Assembly (NCBI RefSeq): GCF_937958065.1
Contig: NZ_CALFXI010000019.1
Coordinates: forward strand, 1-64,000
Direction of reading: 5' to 3'
DNA length: 64,000 nucleotides
Source: an uncultured Steroidobacter sp.
GTDB lineage: Bacteria; Pseudomonadota; Gammaproteobacteria; Steroidobacterales; Steroidobacteraceae
Shown here: in pieces, positions 17,029 to 26,400 of the stretch
How the letters are laid out: the number at the start of each line of letters is the position of its first letter
How positions within the stretch are numbered: the stretch's first letter is position 1
Translations under genes and position numbers: made by a program
Notes under the pieces: generated by a model
The model's database searches: none
The model's input: the letters and a program-made list of their open reading frames with translations, nothing else
Told to the model about the DNA's origin: nothing

Positions 17029-18384
17029 GTGCGCTCGCTGTTCCTTCGAATCTTCCTGTCGTTCTGGGTGGCGACGCTGCTGGTACTCGCCACTACGGCG
17101 GCGGTTGCGTGGTATCGCTTTCAGCGCGATCAAACGGCGTCACCGAACATTCGACAACTCTCTTCGGAAGCCTCCAATCGGCTGCTGGTCGGCGGCATGG
17201 CGGATCTGTACCGCTGGATCGAGAGCGCCGAAGACCGCTATCCGGGCCGGCGCATCTATGTCGTGCGGCCGGATGGTCAGGACATTCTGCAACGGCCGTT
17301 GCCGCCCACCTATCGCAGCTACGCGAATCGACTGAAGGACGCCGGCTTCTTCGGCCGCGAGCCGCCGCCCAACGGTCGCGACGATCCCCTGCTGCTGACG
17401 CCGCTGTTCACGGATCGCGACGGCACCGTTTATACGGTGATGATCGGGCAGCGCTCGCCGATCAGTCCGTTGCAGGCCTCCGACGTGCGCATCGTCGTGT
17501 TCGCGTTTGCGCTGGTGATCAGCGGCCTGGTGTGCTGGTGGCTGGCGCATTACATCAGCAAGCCGCTGGAACGGCTGCAGTCGAGTGCGCGCTCGCTGGC
17601 GGCGGGCAATCTGGATTCCAGAGTGGGCGAGGAGTTCTCGAGCCGGCGCGACGAGCTTGGCGTATTGGCGCGGGACTTCGACGCAATGGCGGATCACATT
17701 CGCACGCTGATTGCGTCACGAGAAGACCTGCTGCGAGCGATGTCGCATGAGCTGCGCTCGCCCCTGGCCCGGCTTCGGGTCGCGTCGGGCCTGGCGCGAC
17801 GACCGCAGGCGGACATCCTCAAACAGCTGGACCGCATCGAGCTGGAAGCCGAGCGTCTGGATACTTTGATCGGTCAGATCCTGCAGCTCTCGCAGCTGCG
17901 CTCGTACAAGCCGACGCTGCCGCTCGAGCCCATCGATCTTACGACTTTGTTGAACGAGGTCGTGGAAGACGCGCGCCTGGAAGCGAGCGGCGCGGATAAG
18001 AATGTGGATTGGACCCCCGGCGAAAGTCTCTGGCTGAACGGCCATCACGATCTCATGCGCAGCGCGATCGAGAACGTCCTGCGCAATGCCGTGCGCTTCA
18101 CCAAGGCGGGCTCGGCGGTCGCGGTATCGCTGGTTCGCGAGCATCGCGATGCGTTGATCACGATCCAGGATCGTGGCCCGGGCGTGCCCGAGGCGGAATT
18201 GGCCCGCATCTTCGAGCCCTTCTATCGAGTTGCCGAGTCGCGCGATCGGGATTCGGGCGGCACCGGTATCGGGCTTGCGATTACCGCGCGCGTGGTCGGC
18301 TTGTATCAAGGAGAGGTTCGAGCGCAGAACGCGGCCAATGGCGGATTGCGCGTGGAGATCCGATTACCGCTTCGTCGGGAGTGA
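17029..18384 (+). CDS. Sensor histidine kinase (CpxA-like)
   Basis: This 451-residue membrane kinase has a first membrane helix (about 7-28), a periplasmic domain of about 125 residues, and a second helix (about 153-173). HAMP, HisKA with phospho-His240 (SHELRSPLARL) and HATPase with N-box (ENVLRNAV) and G-boxes (DRGPGVP, GGTGIGLA) follow. The GTG start lies 15 nt after the regulator stop. The periplasmic domain shows no CpxA identity that I can assert; it has Pro/Arg-rich and Asp-rich stretches (GRDDP, FTDRDGT). The end overlaps the convergent lipoprotein gene by 21 nt. Confidence 0.92.
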   Translation: MRSLFLRIFLSFWVATLLVLATTAAVAWYRFQRDQTASPNIRQLSSEASNRLLVGGMADLYRWIESAEDRYPGRRIYVVRPDGQDILQRPLPPTYRSYANRLKDAGFFGREPPPNGRDDPLLLTPLFTDRDGTVYTVMIGQRSPISPLQASDVRIVVFAFALVISGLVCWWLAHYISKPLERLQSSARSLAAGNLDSRVGEEFSSRRDELGVLARDFDAMADHIRTLIASREDLLRAMSHELRSPLARLRVASGLARRPQADILKQLDRIELEAERLDTLIGQILQLSQLRSYKPTLPLEPIDLTTLLNEVVEDARLEASGADKNVDWTPGESLWLNGHHDLMRSAIENVLRNAVRFTKAGSAVAVSLVREHRDALITIQDRGPGVPEAELARIFEPFYRVAESRDRDSGGTGIGLAITARVVGLYQGEVRAQNAANGGLRVEIRLPLRRE

Positions 18385-18864
18385 GATCTGTTCGTGTCCC
18401 TTCACCGCGTACTGAGAGACTGCGTGACTGCGCAATGATTGGGCGCGATCACGTATCGCGGTGATTTCTTCGGCGCTCACGGATCGGTCGCCGGCTCGTG
18501 CTTGCAGCACCTTGCCCTGTTCGTCGAATTGCAGCTCGATGCTGTCGTTGGAGCTCAGCGCGGCACCCCGATATTTCATCAAACGCGCGCCAAGAAATTC
18601 ATAACTGCCGGTTTGGGAGTTTGCGCCGCGCGTTTCTTCCAGGCTCTGGATCTTTCCTTCCTTGAATTCGGCGCGATAAGTCGCGGCGATGCCGCCGGGT
18701 GCAAACGAGCTGCGAAACTGCTGGGTCGCCGCAGGCTGCGGATCTGCAGCGCTGAGCTCGACCAGAGGTTGGCTCGGCGGTGCCGATGACTCTGGTTGTT
18801 TCGAACAGCCAGCGGCCAGCAACAGCGTCGCGATGAGCAGCGAGATTGTCGGGGTGGGCAACAT
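18364..18864 (-). CDS. Hypothetical lipoprotein
   Basis: The 166-residue product has a lipoprotein signal (LLIATLLLAAGC) and no domain I recognise. The mature part starts with a Ser/Pro linker, then a beta-like region with GSYEFLGARLMKYRGAAL and a C-terminal basic helix. The pattern YRAEFKEGKIQSLEE resembles proteins that track side-chain repeats, but nothing specific can be claimed. The ATG at 18864 gives the correct signal length but lacks a good SD. It overlaps the kinase gene by 21 nt at the 3' ends. Confidence 0.7.
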   Translation of the reverse strand: MLPTPTISLLIATLLLAAGCSKQPESSAPPSQPLVELSAADPQPAATQQFRSSFAPGGIAATYRAEFKEGKIQSLEETRGANSQTGSYEFLGARLMKYRGAALSSNDSIELQFDEQGKVLQARAGDRSVSAEEITAIRDRAQSLRSHAVSQYAVKGHEQISLPTKR

Positions 18865-18992
18865 TGGTGCAACGTTCTGTAATTCAGCGCCAGGCGCAAG
18901 AGGGTGCGTCGTCGGTCCTCGGCGACAATCGCACGACATAAATCTGCGCGACGTCAGCCCGCCGCATTCGATCATTGCACATGACGTGCGAA

Positions 18993-19008
18993 CGTGATTT
19001 GTCTCACA
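18993..19008. promoter_or_regulatory. CRP/Clp-type site (near consensus)
   Basis: CGTGA-TTTGTC-TCACA matches the TGTGA-N6-TCACA consensus with one mismatch in the first base. It lies 64-79 nt upstream of the ATG of the small plus-strand gene at 19072 and 129 nt upstream of the divergent lipoprotein start. It fits activation of the small gene by a CRP-family protein (inference). Confidence 0.4.
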
Positions 19009-19071
19009 TGGCGGCTCGACCGCTTCCTCTAGTCTGCCGCGACTCTCCCCAGGGACGCTTTGGAGGAATCG

Positions 19072-19278
19072 ATGAGCGCCGCCAGCCCCGCCCAGCCGCA
19101 GGTTTGTCGCCCCGCTGCGCCGACCACCCGGGTATATGACTTCTCCAAGCCGCGCGGCGAGGACGAGATTCGCGTGAACCTGGCGGACGTGCCGATCATG
19201 CGCACGCCGATGGAGGTCGACGTGTTCGAGCCCACGCTGTTGAGCAGACTGTTCGATCTGTTCGGCACGCGACGCTAA
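19072..19278 (+). CDS. Small conserved-looking protein of unknown function
   Basis: This 68-residue protein has no recognisable domain. The start is well supported: GGAGG lies 6 nt before ATG at 19072. The sequence is Pro-rich at the N-terminus, then charged (YDFSKPRGEDEIRVNLADV), then ends in an amphipathic FEPTLLSRLFDLFGTRR, which could bind a membrane or a partner. There is no signal peptide. A 7-bp perfect hairpin without T tract (19324-19340) follows and a CRP-type site precedes. It is a real gene by its SD and spacing, but function is unknown. Confidence 0.6.
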   Translation: MSAASPAQPQVCRPAAPTTRVYDFSKPRGEDEIRVNLADVPIMRTPMEVDVFEPTLLSRLFDLFGTRR

Positions 19279-19323
19279 GTAAGCACCCACCGACCGATCG
19301 AGCTCCCTGTCCTGACGAGCGCT

Positions 19324-19340
19324 CGCCGCCTGTGGCGGCG
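19324..19340. other. Hairpin downstream of small gene
   Basis: CGCCGCC and GGCGGCG form a 7-bp perfect stem with a TGT loop, 46 nt after the stop of the 68-residue gene. There is no T tract, so it is at best a weak or Rho-assisted terminator. Confidence 0.35.
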
Positions 19341-19405
19341 GGGCACATCCGTGCGCCCAGGTGCATGGCATGAAATGCTACATTTCCTCGTCTTGAGGAG
19401 GAGGC

Positions 19406-20689
19406 ATGTCACTGCACCAACGTATTTGCGCAGCCTTGGCCATGTTGCTCATGGCGGGTGTTGCCGCCGGGGCGACTTTTACCGGGCCGAATGAAGTGGC
19501 GCGAGTGTTCGATCTCATGCAGCAGCGGCTCGAGCTGATGCGCTCGGTAGCCGCGTGGAAGTACGCCAACGACGCTCCTGTCACCGATGCTGCTCGCGAG
19601 CAGCAGGTCCTGGAGGCGACTGTCGCCCAGGCGCAGCGGCTCGGCATCGACCCCGCGTCGGCTCGCGAATTGTTCTCGCTGCAGATTCGCATGGCCAGCG
19701 AGGTGCAGGAACATTTCATTGCGGCGTGGCGGGCTCGGAGCTCGACCGATGAGCCCGTGAGGGATCTGAAGCAGGAGCTGCGCCCGGCGCTGGACCGCTT
19801 GGGGAACGAGTTGATGCGCGCCATCTATCTCGCGCTGCCCGAGCTGATGAGCGATGACTTTGCGTCGCGCTATCGATCGCAGGCCGCGAAGATCGCCATG
19901 CCGGGTCTGCAGAAGGACGATCAAGGCGCGGTGCTGAAAGCGCTGAGCCAGTTGCGTCCGTCGGCCATGCCGGTACTGGAGCGCATCGAGGCGAGCAAGG
20001 TGCTTCGCATCGGCATGACCGGCGACTACGCGCCGTTCACGCTGGAGCGCGGCGGCGAGCTTTCCGGCGCCGATGTGCAGATGGGCGAGGCGTTGGCGAA
20101 ATCGCTCGACGCGCAGGCGCAGTTCGTGAGCACGACCTGGAGCACGCTGATGCGGGACCATCAGGCCGGGCGCTTCGACGTGGCGCTCGGCGGCGTCAGC
20201 ATCACGCCCGAACGTACCAGGGTCGCGGCGTTCTCCGTTCCCTATCATCGGGGCGGCAAGACGCCCATCGTCCGCTGTGGCACCGAGTCGCGCTTCGACA
20301 CGGTCGCCGAGATCGACCGGCCTGACGTGCGGGTCGTGGTCAATCCGGGCGGGACCAATCAACAGTTCGTGCGCGAGCGGCTGAGTCACGCCCACGTCAC
20401 CGTGCATCCGGATAATCGCACGATCTTTGCCGAGATCGCGGCCGGCCGGGCCGATGTGATGGTGACGGATGACGTCGAAGTCGATCTGCAGACGCGTCGT
20501 GACAAACGCCTGTGTCGCGCGACTTCAGCTACGTTCACGCGCGGTGACAAAGCGATCCTGCTACCGCAAGACGAGGCGTTGCGCGGCCGGGTCGATCGAT
20601 GGCTGCGAGGTCAGATCGCAAGCGGCGCGGTCCAGGCCTGGCTGGAAAGCGCGCTCGCGGCCGAGGCCCGCCTGCAAGCTGTGAACTGA
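19406..20689 (+). CDS. Periplasmic chorismate mutase-cyclohexadienyl dehydratase fusion (AroQ-gamma/PheC)
   Basis: The 427-residue product starts with a signal peptide (residues 1-22, [10 protein letters not shown]). It continues with a helical AroQ-gamma-type chorismate mutase (about 28-180; [20 protein letters not shown], then REQQVLE and a long helix [20 protein letters not shown]). The C-terminal part (about 190-425) is a substrate-binding-protein fold matching Phe[42 protein letters not shown]. Together these would convert chorismate to prephenate and on to phenylpyruvate (or arogenate to Phe) in the periplasm. The start has GAGGAGGAG just upstream. In P. aeruginosa the two exported enzymes are separate. 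The gene stands alone between two unrelated genes. Confidence 0.88.
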   Translation: MSLHQRICAALAMLLMAGVAAGATFTGPNEVARVFDLMQQRLELMRSVAAWKYANDAPVTDAAREQQVLEATVAQAQRLGIDPASARELFSLQIRMASEVQEHFIAAWRARSSTDEPVRDLKQELRPALDRLGNELMRAIYLALPELMSDDFASRYRSQAAKIAMPGLQKDDQGAVLKALSQLRPSAMPVLERIEASKVLRIGMTGDYAPFTLERGGELSGADVQMGEALAKSLDAQAQFVSTTWSTLMRDHQAGRFDVALGGVSITPERTRVAAFSVPYHRGGKTPIVRCGTESRFDTVAEIDRPDVRVVVNPGGTNQQFVRERLSHAHVTVHPDNRTIFAEIAAGRADVMVTDDVEVDLQTRRDKRLCRATSATFTRGDKAILLPQDEALRGRVDRWLRGQIASGAVQAWLESALAAEARLQAVN

Positions 20690-20811
20690 GTCACTTACCG
20701 GTGCCGGCGAACGCCGCTTGCCGGTGCCCGACGGCCGTTGGCCGGCGATGCGGCCGTGAGCCGGGCACATTCGGTATGCTTTGATGCGGCATTCGCCGTG
20801 GAGGTCGTCAG

Positions 20812-21393
20812 ATGGGCTGGATCGTTTTCATCGTCATCGTGCTGATCGCGATTTTCTTCGTTTCCATCTACAACCGGCTGGTCGGCGGCCGGAACGCGTA
20901 CAAGAACGCGTTCGCGCAGATCGACGTGCAGCTCACGCGCCGTCACGACCTGATTCCGAACCTGGTGGAAACGGCGAAGGGTTACATGAAGCACGAGCGC
21001 GAAACGCTCGAAGCAGTCATCACCGCTCGGAATGCCGCGGTTACGGGCTTGAAGAACGCCGCCGCCAATCCGACCGATCCCAATGCTGTCCAGCAACTGT
21101 CCGGCGCCGAGAACGCGCTGAGCGGCGCGCTCGGCCGGCTGTTCGCGCTGGCCGAGGCGTATCCGGATCTCAAAGCCAATCAGAACATGATGCAGTTGTC
21201 GGAAGAGCTCACCTCGACCGAAAACAAGGTCGCGTTCGCGCGCCAGGCGTTCAACGATGCCGTCATGACGTACAACAACAGCCGTGAAATGTTCCCGAAC
21301 AGCATCGTTGCGAACATGTTCTCGTTCCTGCCGGCGCAGCTGCTGGAGATCGAGTCGCCCGAGAAGCGCGCCGTCCCCGTGGTGAAGTTCTAA
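20812..21393 (+). CDS. lemA: LemA family protein
   Basis: A 193-residue LemA protein has one N-terminal membrane helix (IVFIVIVLIAIFFVSIYNRL) and a long helical bundle with the hallmark RHDLIPNLVET and GLYALAEAYPDLKAN-like segment, here LFALAEAYPDLKANQN. Its function is not settled. It commonly neighbours M48 proteases, as here, where the next gene starts 29 nt downstream. GGAGG lies 7 nt upstream of the ATG. Confidence 0.95.
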   Translation: MGWIVFIVIVLIAIFFVSIYNRLVGGRNAYKNAFAQIDVQLTRRHDLIPNLVETAKGYMKHERETLEAVITARNAAVTGLKNAAANPTDPNAVQQLSGAENALSGALGRLFALAEAYPDLKANQNMMQLSEELTSTENKVAFARQAFNDAVMTYNNSREMFPNSIVANMFSFLPAQLLEIESPEKRAVPVVKF

Positions 21394-21422
21394 CAGGCAC
21401 CGGCCCGGCGCAGGTCAGGCGC

Positions 21423-23351
21423 ATGAACTTCTTCGAGCGACAGGAGCAGTCGCGACGCACGTCGCGCTTGCTGGTCGTGCTGTTCGCGCTCGCGGTCATC
21501 AGTGTGGTCGTGGCCGTGAATCTGGTCGTCATCGTCGTGCTCATGCAGGCCGAACAGAACTTTTACGGGCAGGCGCCGTCGCTGATGGACTGGATCGGTG
21601 CGCACCCGCGCGCGGTCGTGGTGACGACGGCGGTCGTTGCAGCCATCATCGGGTTTGCGAGCATGTACAAATCCGCGGTGCTCGGTGGTGGCGGTGGCGT
21701 GGTCGCGCGCTCGCTGGGTGGCGTGCGAGTCTCACCGGATACCACCGATCCGCAGCAGCGACGGCTGCTGAACGTGGTCGAAGAAATGGCCATTGCCTCC
21801 GGCGTGCCCATGCCTGAGGTTTATCTGCTGGAGCAGGAGCGCGGCATCAACGCATTCGCCGCCGGTCACAATCCTGCCAACGCGGCGATCGGTGTCACCC
21901 GCGGCACGCTCGAGTCGTTGAATCGCGCCGAGTTGCAAGGCGTGATCGCGCACGAGTTCAGTCACATCTTGAACGGCGACATGCGGCTGAACATTCGGCT
22001 CATGGGGCTGCTGTTCGGCTTGCTGGTGATCGCGCTGATCGGGCGGACCGTATTGCGCCATAGCGGCGGCGGTCGCGATTCGAAGAAAACGACGCCGGTG
22101 ATCCTCGTGGCTCTGGCGGTATTGACGATCGGCTACATCGGGCTGTTCTTCGGGCGCTTGATCCAGGCCGCCGTTGCGCGCCGTCGCGAGGAGTTGGCGG
22201 ACGCGTCGGCTGTGCAGTTCACGCGCGACCCGACCGGCTTGCGTGGCGCCCTGGTGAAAATCGGCGCGGTCTCGGGCGGTTCGAAAATCGGCAATCCGGA
22301 AGTGGAAGAAGTGGCGCATATGCTGTTCGCACCCGGCATGAGCCGGTTCTTCGCCACGCATCCGCCGTTGGAAGAGCGGCTCAAGGCCATCGATCCGCGC
22401 TTCGATCCGAAGGAGTTCGAGCGTGCTCGGGCGGAGATGGCGCGAATCGCCGAACAGAAAAAAGCCGACCTGGCCGAGAAACAAACATCCGTGGAGCGCT
22501 TGGAATCGTTGCTCAATGTGCCCGGTGTGGCGGCGTCGACGAGCGTCGCCCGCTTGGTTGGCAATCCGGGGACGATCCACATGCAGGTGGCGCGGGATAT
22601 TCGCAAATCGCTCCCCGACGCCGTCGTCGCGGCGAGCCACCATGCGTATTCGGCGCGCGCACTGCTACTGGCGCTGGCGCTTGATTCGAACGCCGAGGCG
22701 CGAGAGCGGCAGCGGCAATTCATCAGTCGGCAGCTGGGCTCCCAAGTGGCGGACGCCATTGCCGAGTTGTTGACTGGCGTGGATTCGCTCGAGCCGGAGC
22801 AGCGCATGCCCGCGCTGTTGGGCGCAATTCCAGCCCTTCGTCAGCTGACCCGCGATGAGCGCATGCAGCTGATGTCCACTCTGAACGGCATGCTGCAACG
22901 GGAAGGACGCGTCTCGTTGCAGAGCTATGTGCTGCGTAAGCTGGCGCAAGTCCACCTCAATGATGACCTGAACCCGGTGCTTCGCACGCGGCAGCTGCCG
23001 CTGCGCGCCGTGGAACAGGACATTCAGGTGTTGTTCTCCGTCATCGCCCAGCACGGTCACAGCGATGCGACAGCGGCGCGTCGGGCCTACGAGGCAGGGG
23101 TCCATCATCTTTTGCCCCGGCAGCGGCCGTCGTTCGTCACTCTGGCGCATTGGTCCCATCCGCTGGATCTGGCGCTGAGCCGGCTCGATCAGCTGGCGCC
23201 CATCATGAAGGAACAGCTGGTGGAGGCGCTGGTCAAGACGGTAACCCACGACCAGCAGCTGACCCTGGGCGAAGCCGAGCTGCTGCGGGCCGTCTGTGCG
23301 ACGGTCCACTGTCCATTGCCGCCGCTGGTGGCGGCCGGCGATTCTAACTAG
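21423..23351 (+). CDS. M48 (HtpX-like) membrane metalloprotease with long C-terminal extension
   Basis: The 642 residues include N-terminal helices (about 18-42 and 64-82), a zinc site HEFSH (177-181), two more helices (about 195-210 and 225-250) and the third-ligand region ARRREELADASAV. This is an HtpX-type inner-membrane protease. HtpX is usually about 290-300 residues; here roughly 300 further residues follow (about 345-642), helical and charged, with no domain I recognise. It probably forms an operon with lemA, as in many proteobacteria. The extension may recruit substrates or regulate (inference). Confidence 0.9.
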   Translation: MNFFERQEQSRRTSRLLVVLFALAVISVVVAVNLVVIVVLMQAEQNFYGQAPSLMDWIGAHPRAVVVTTAVVAAIIGFASMYKSAVLGGGGGVVARSLGGVRVSPDTTDPQQRRLLNVVEEMAIASGVPMPEVYLLEQERGINAFAAGHNPANAAIGVTRGTLESLNRAELQGVIAHEFSHILNGDMRLNIRLMGLLFGLLVIALIGRTVLRHSGGGRDSKKTTPVILVALAVLTIGYIGLFFGRLIQAAVARRREELADASAVQFTRDPTGLRGALVKIGAVSGGSKIGNPEVEEVAHMLFAPGMSRFFATHPPLEERLKAIDPRFDPKEFERARAEMARIAEQKKADLAEKQTSVERLESLLNVPGVAASTSVARLVGNPGTIHMQVARDIRKSLPDAVVAASHHAYSARALLLALALDSNAEARERQRQFISRQLGSQVADAIAELLTGVDSLEPEQRMPALLGAIPALRQLTRDERMQLMSTLNGMLQREGRVSLQSYVLRKLAQVHLNDDLNPVLRTRQLPLRAVEQDIQVLFSVIAQHGHSDATAARRAYEAGVHHLLPRQRPSFVTLAHWSHPLDLALSRLDQLAPIMKEQLVEALVKTVTHDQQLTLGEAELLRAVCATVHCPLPPLVAAGDSN

Positions 23352-23494
23352 ACAAGGATTGACAGCTTTCGGCGATTCAATGCGCGGCCGGGTGAGCGCG
23401 CCGTTGAAGCTGTGCTTACAATCCGCATCTACTCCTCCCGGGCTCCCGGTTCCGTTTTTCCTACAATGTTCATGGCCTCCGGCCATTGGTGAGC

Positions 23495-26400
23495 ATGTCC
23501 CAGTCCATCGTCATCCGCGGCGCGCGCCAGAACAATCTCAAGAACCTGCACCTCGAATTGCCCACCGGGGAGCTGATCGTGGTGACCGGCGTGTCCGGTT
23601 CGGGCAAGTCCTCGCTGGTCTTCGACACGTTGTACGCCGAAGGGCAGCGCCGCTATGTCGAGACCTTCTCGCCGTACGCGCGGCAGTTCCTCGATCGCAT
23701 GGATCGTCCGCAAGTCGAGCGCATCGACGGCATCCCGCCGGCCATCGCCATCGACCAGACCAATCCGGTGCGCACCTCGCGCTCCACGGTCGGCACGATG
23801 ACCGAGCTCAACGATCACTTGAAGCTGCTGTTCTCGCGCGCCGCGCAGGTGTATTGCCGTCAATGCGCGGCGCCGGTGAAGCGCGATTCCGCGCAGAGCA
23901 TTTATGAAGAGCTTGGCGCGCGGTTGAAAGCGCTCGGTCGTACCGATGCGCGCATCGTCGTCACTTTCCCCGTGCCGGTGCCGGCGAATTTCGAAGAGTC
24001 CGAAGTGTTGAGTCTGCTGGAGAAGCAGGGTTATACGCGTCTGTTTCAGCGCATCGCGCCTCGTGTCGCCGAGAACGAGTCCGCGAAAGGCAAGGGCGCC
24101 AGAAAGAAGGCGGCAAAGAAGAAAGTTGCCGAGGGTGCCGAGCAAGAGCAGGCGAGCCTCATCCTGGAGATGACTCAGGACCGCTTCCGTTTCGACAGCA
24201 CCGATCGCGAGCGGGTTATCGAAGCTCTCGAATCGGCGTTGCGCGTCGGGCGCGACCGCGTCGCTGTGCATGTTCTGGAGGCGTCCAGTGGCAGTGCGCG
24301 GGCGAGCGAGAACGAGACTGCGCCGCCGGCAACGGCTGCAACGTGGCGATTCTCATCGGACCTGCACTGCGCCGACTGTGACATTCACTATCGTGAGCCC
24401 ACGCCCAGCCTGTTCTCGTTCAACTCTCCGCTGGGCGCGTGCGATTCATGCCGCGGCTTCGGGCGCATCATCGGCATCGACTTCGGCCTGATCGTTCCGG
24501 ATGAAAGCAAGACGCTGAAGGGCGGCGCGATCCGTCCGTGGCAGACCGAGTCGTATCGCGAATGCCAGGACGATCTCATCAAGTACGCGCGTAAAAGAAA
24601 CATTCCCATCGACGTGCCCTGGCGCGAGCTGACCGAGGAACAGCGTCAATGGGTGCTCGAAGGCGAGGGCAGCTGGGAAGACAAGCTGTGGTACGGCGTG
24701 CGGCGCTTCTTCGCCTGGCTCGAAACCAAGTCCTACAAGATGCACATTCGCGTCTTGCTGTCGAAGTACCGTGCGTATACGCCTTGCACGGCGTGCGACG
24801 GCGCGCGATTGAAGACTGATGCCTTGCTGTGGCGTCTGGGAACGCGCGCGGACGCGAAGGCGGTGCTACCCGACAATCTGCGGTTCAAGCCGAAGGGCGT
24901 GCAATGGACCGATGCGCAGCTGGCGGAATTGCCGGGCATTGGCATTCACGAGTTGATGCTGCTGCCCATCGACCGATGCAAACAATTCTTCGACCGCCTG
25001 GCGCTGCCTGCTCCGCTGGACGAAGCGAGCGATCTGGTTCTGCGCGAGATCCGCGGACGCTTCGGTTATCTGCTCGATGTGGGGCTCGGCTATCTCACGC
25101 TCGATCGGCAGTCGCGCACGCTGTCCGGTGGCGAAGTGCAGCGGATCAACTTGACGACGGCGCTGGGCACGTCGCTGGTCAATACTTTGTTCGTGCTGGA
25201 TGAGCCCTCCATCGGCCTGCATCCTCGCGACATGGGGCGTGTGATCGATGTGATGCGTCGACTCAAGGCCGCGGGCAACTCGCTGGTGGTGGTCGAGCAC
25301 GACCCGCAGGTGATGCAGGCCGCCGATCGGCTGATCGACGTGGGTCCCGGTCCCGGCGAGAAAGGCGGCGAGATCGTATTCTTTGGCGAGCCCTCGGAGC
25401 TGAAACATGCGGAGCGTTCGCTCACCGCCGATTATCTGCTCGGGCGCAAGCAGGTCAGCGAGATATCGCCGGCGGCCACACTGGGGGCACCCAGTGCCAC
25501 CCTGACCGTGCAGGGCGCGCGCCAGCACAATCTGAAGGGCATCGACGTTTCCATTCCGTTGCAACGCCTGGTTTGCGTGACCGGCGTCTCCGGGTCGGGC
25601 AAATCGACCTTGATTCAAGACGTGTTGTATCCGGCGCTGCTCAAGCACTTCGGCAAGCCGACCGAAGCGCCGGGCGAGCACGACAGCGTCAAAGGCGCGG
25701 AGAGCCTCAGTGCGGTCGTGATGGTCGATCAGACATCGATCGGTCGCACCACGCGTTCCAACCCCGCCAGCTATGTCGGCGCGTTCGACGCCATCCGCAA
25801 GCTGTTCGCGCACGAGCCGCTCGCCAAGGAGCGCGGCTATACCATCGGCACCTTCAGCTTCAACTCCGGCAATGGCCGTTGCCCGACCTGCGGCGGCAAT
25901 GGTTTCGAGCACGTCGAAATGCAATTCCTGTCGGATGTGTACCTGCGTTGTGCGGATTGCAACGGCCGGCGCTACCGCGGCGAGATCCTCGAAGTCACAT
26001 TGAATCGCGGACCCGGTCCGGGCCGCAGCATCGCCGACGTGCTCGACATGACGGTGTCCGAAGCGGTTGAGTTCTTCGCTGGCGAGCGCGAAGTGCTGGC
26101 GACATTGCGGCCGCTCGCGGAAGTGGGCCTGGACTATCTGCGGCTCGGCCAGCCCGTGCCGACGCTCTCCGGCGGCGAAGCGCAGCGTTTGAAGCTGGCG
26201 GGTCATCTGGCCGAAAGCGCGACCGCGAGACCCGACGACGCCACCCCCGGAAAATTGTTTCTATTCGACGAACCCACGACGGGCCTGCACTTCGACGATA
26301 TCGCGAAGCTGTTGCGTGCGTTCCGGCGCCTGATCGCGGCCGGGCATTCGTTGCTGGTCATCGAGCACAATCTGGATGTCATTGCCGCCTCCGACTGGCT

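Noticed and set aside
23352..23494. LexA/SOS box upstream of uvrA
   Set aside because: No CTGT-N8-ACAG or similar palindrome is present; the nearest CTGTGCTTACAA is not symmetric.
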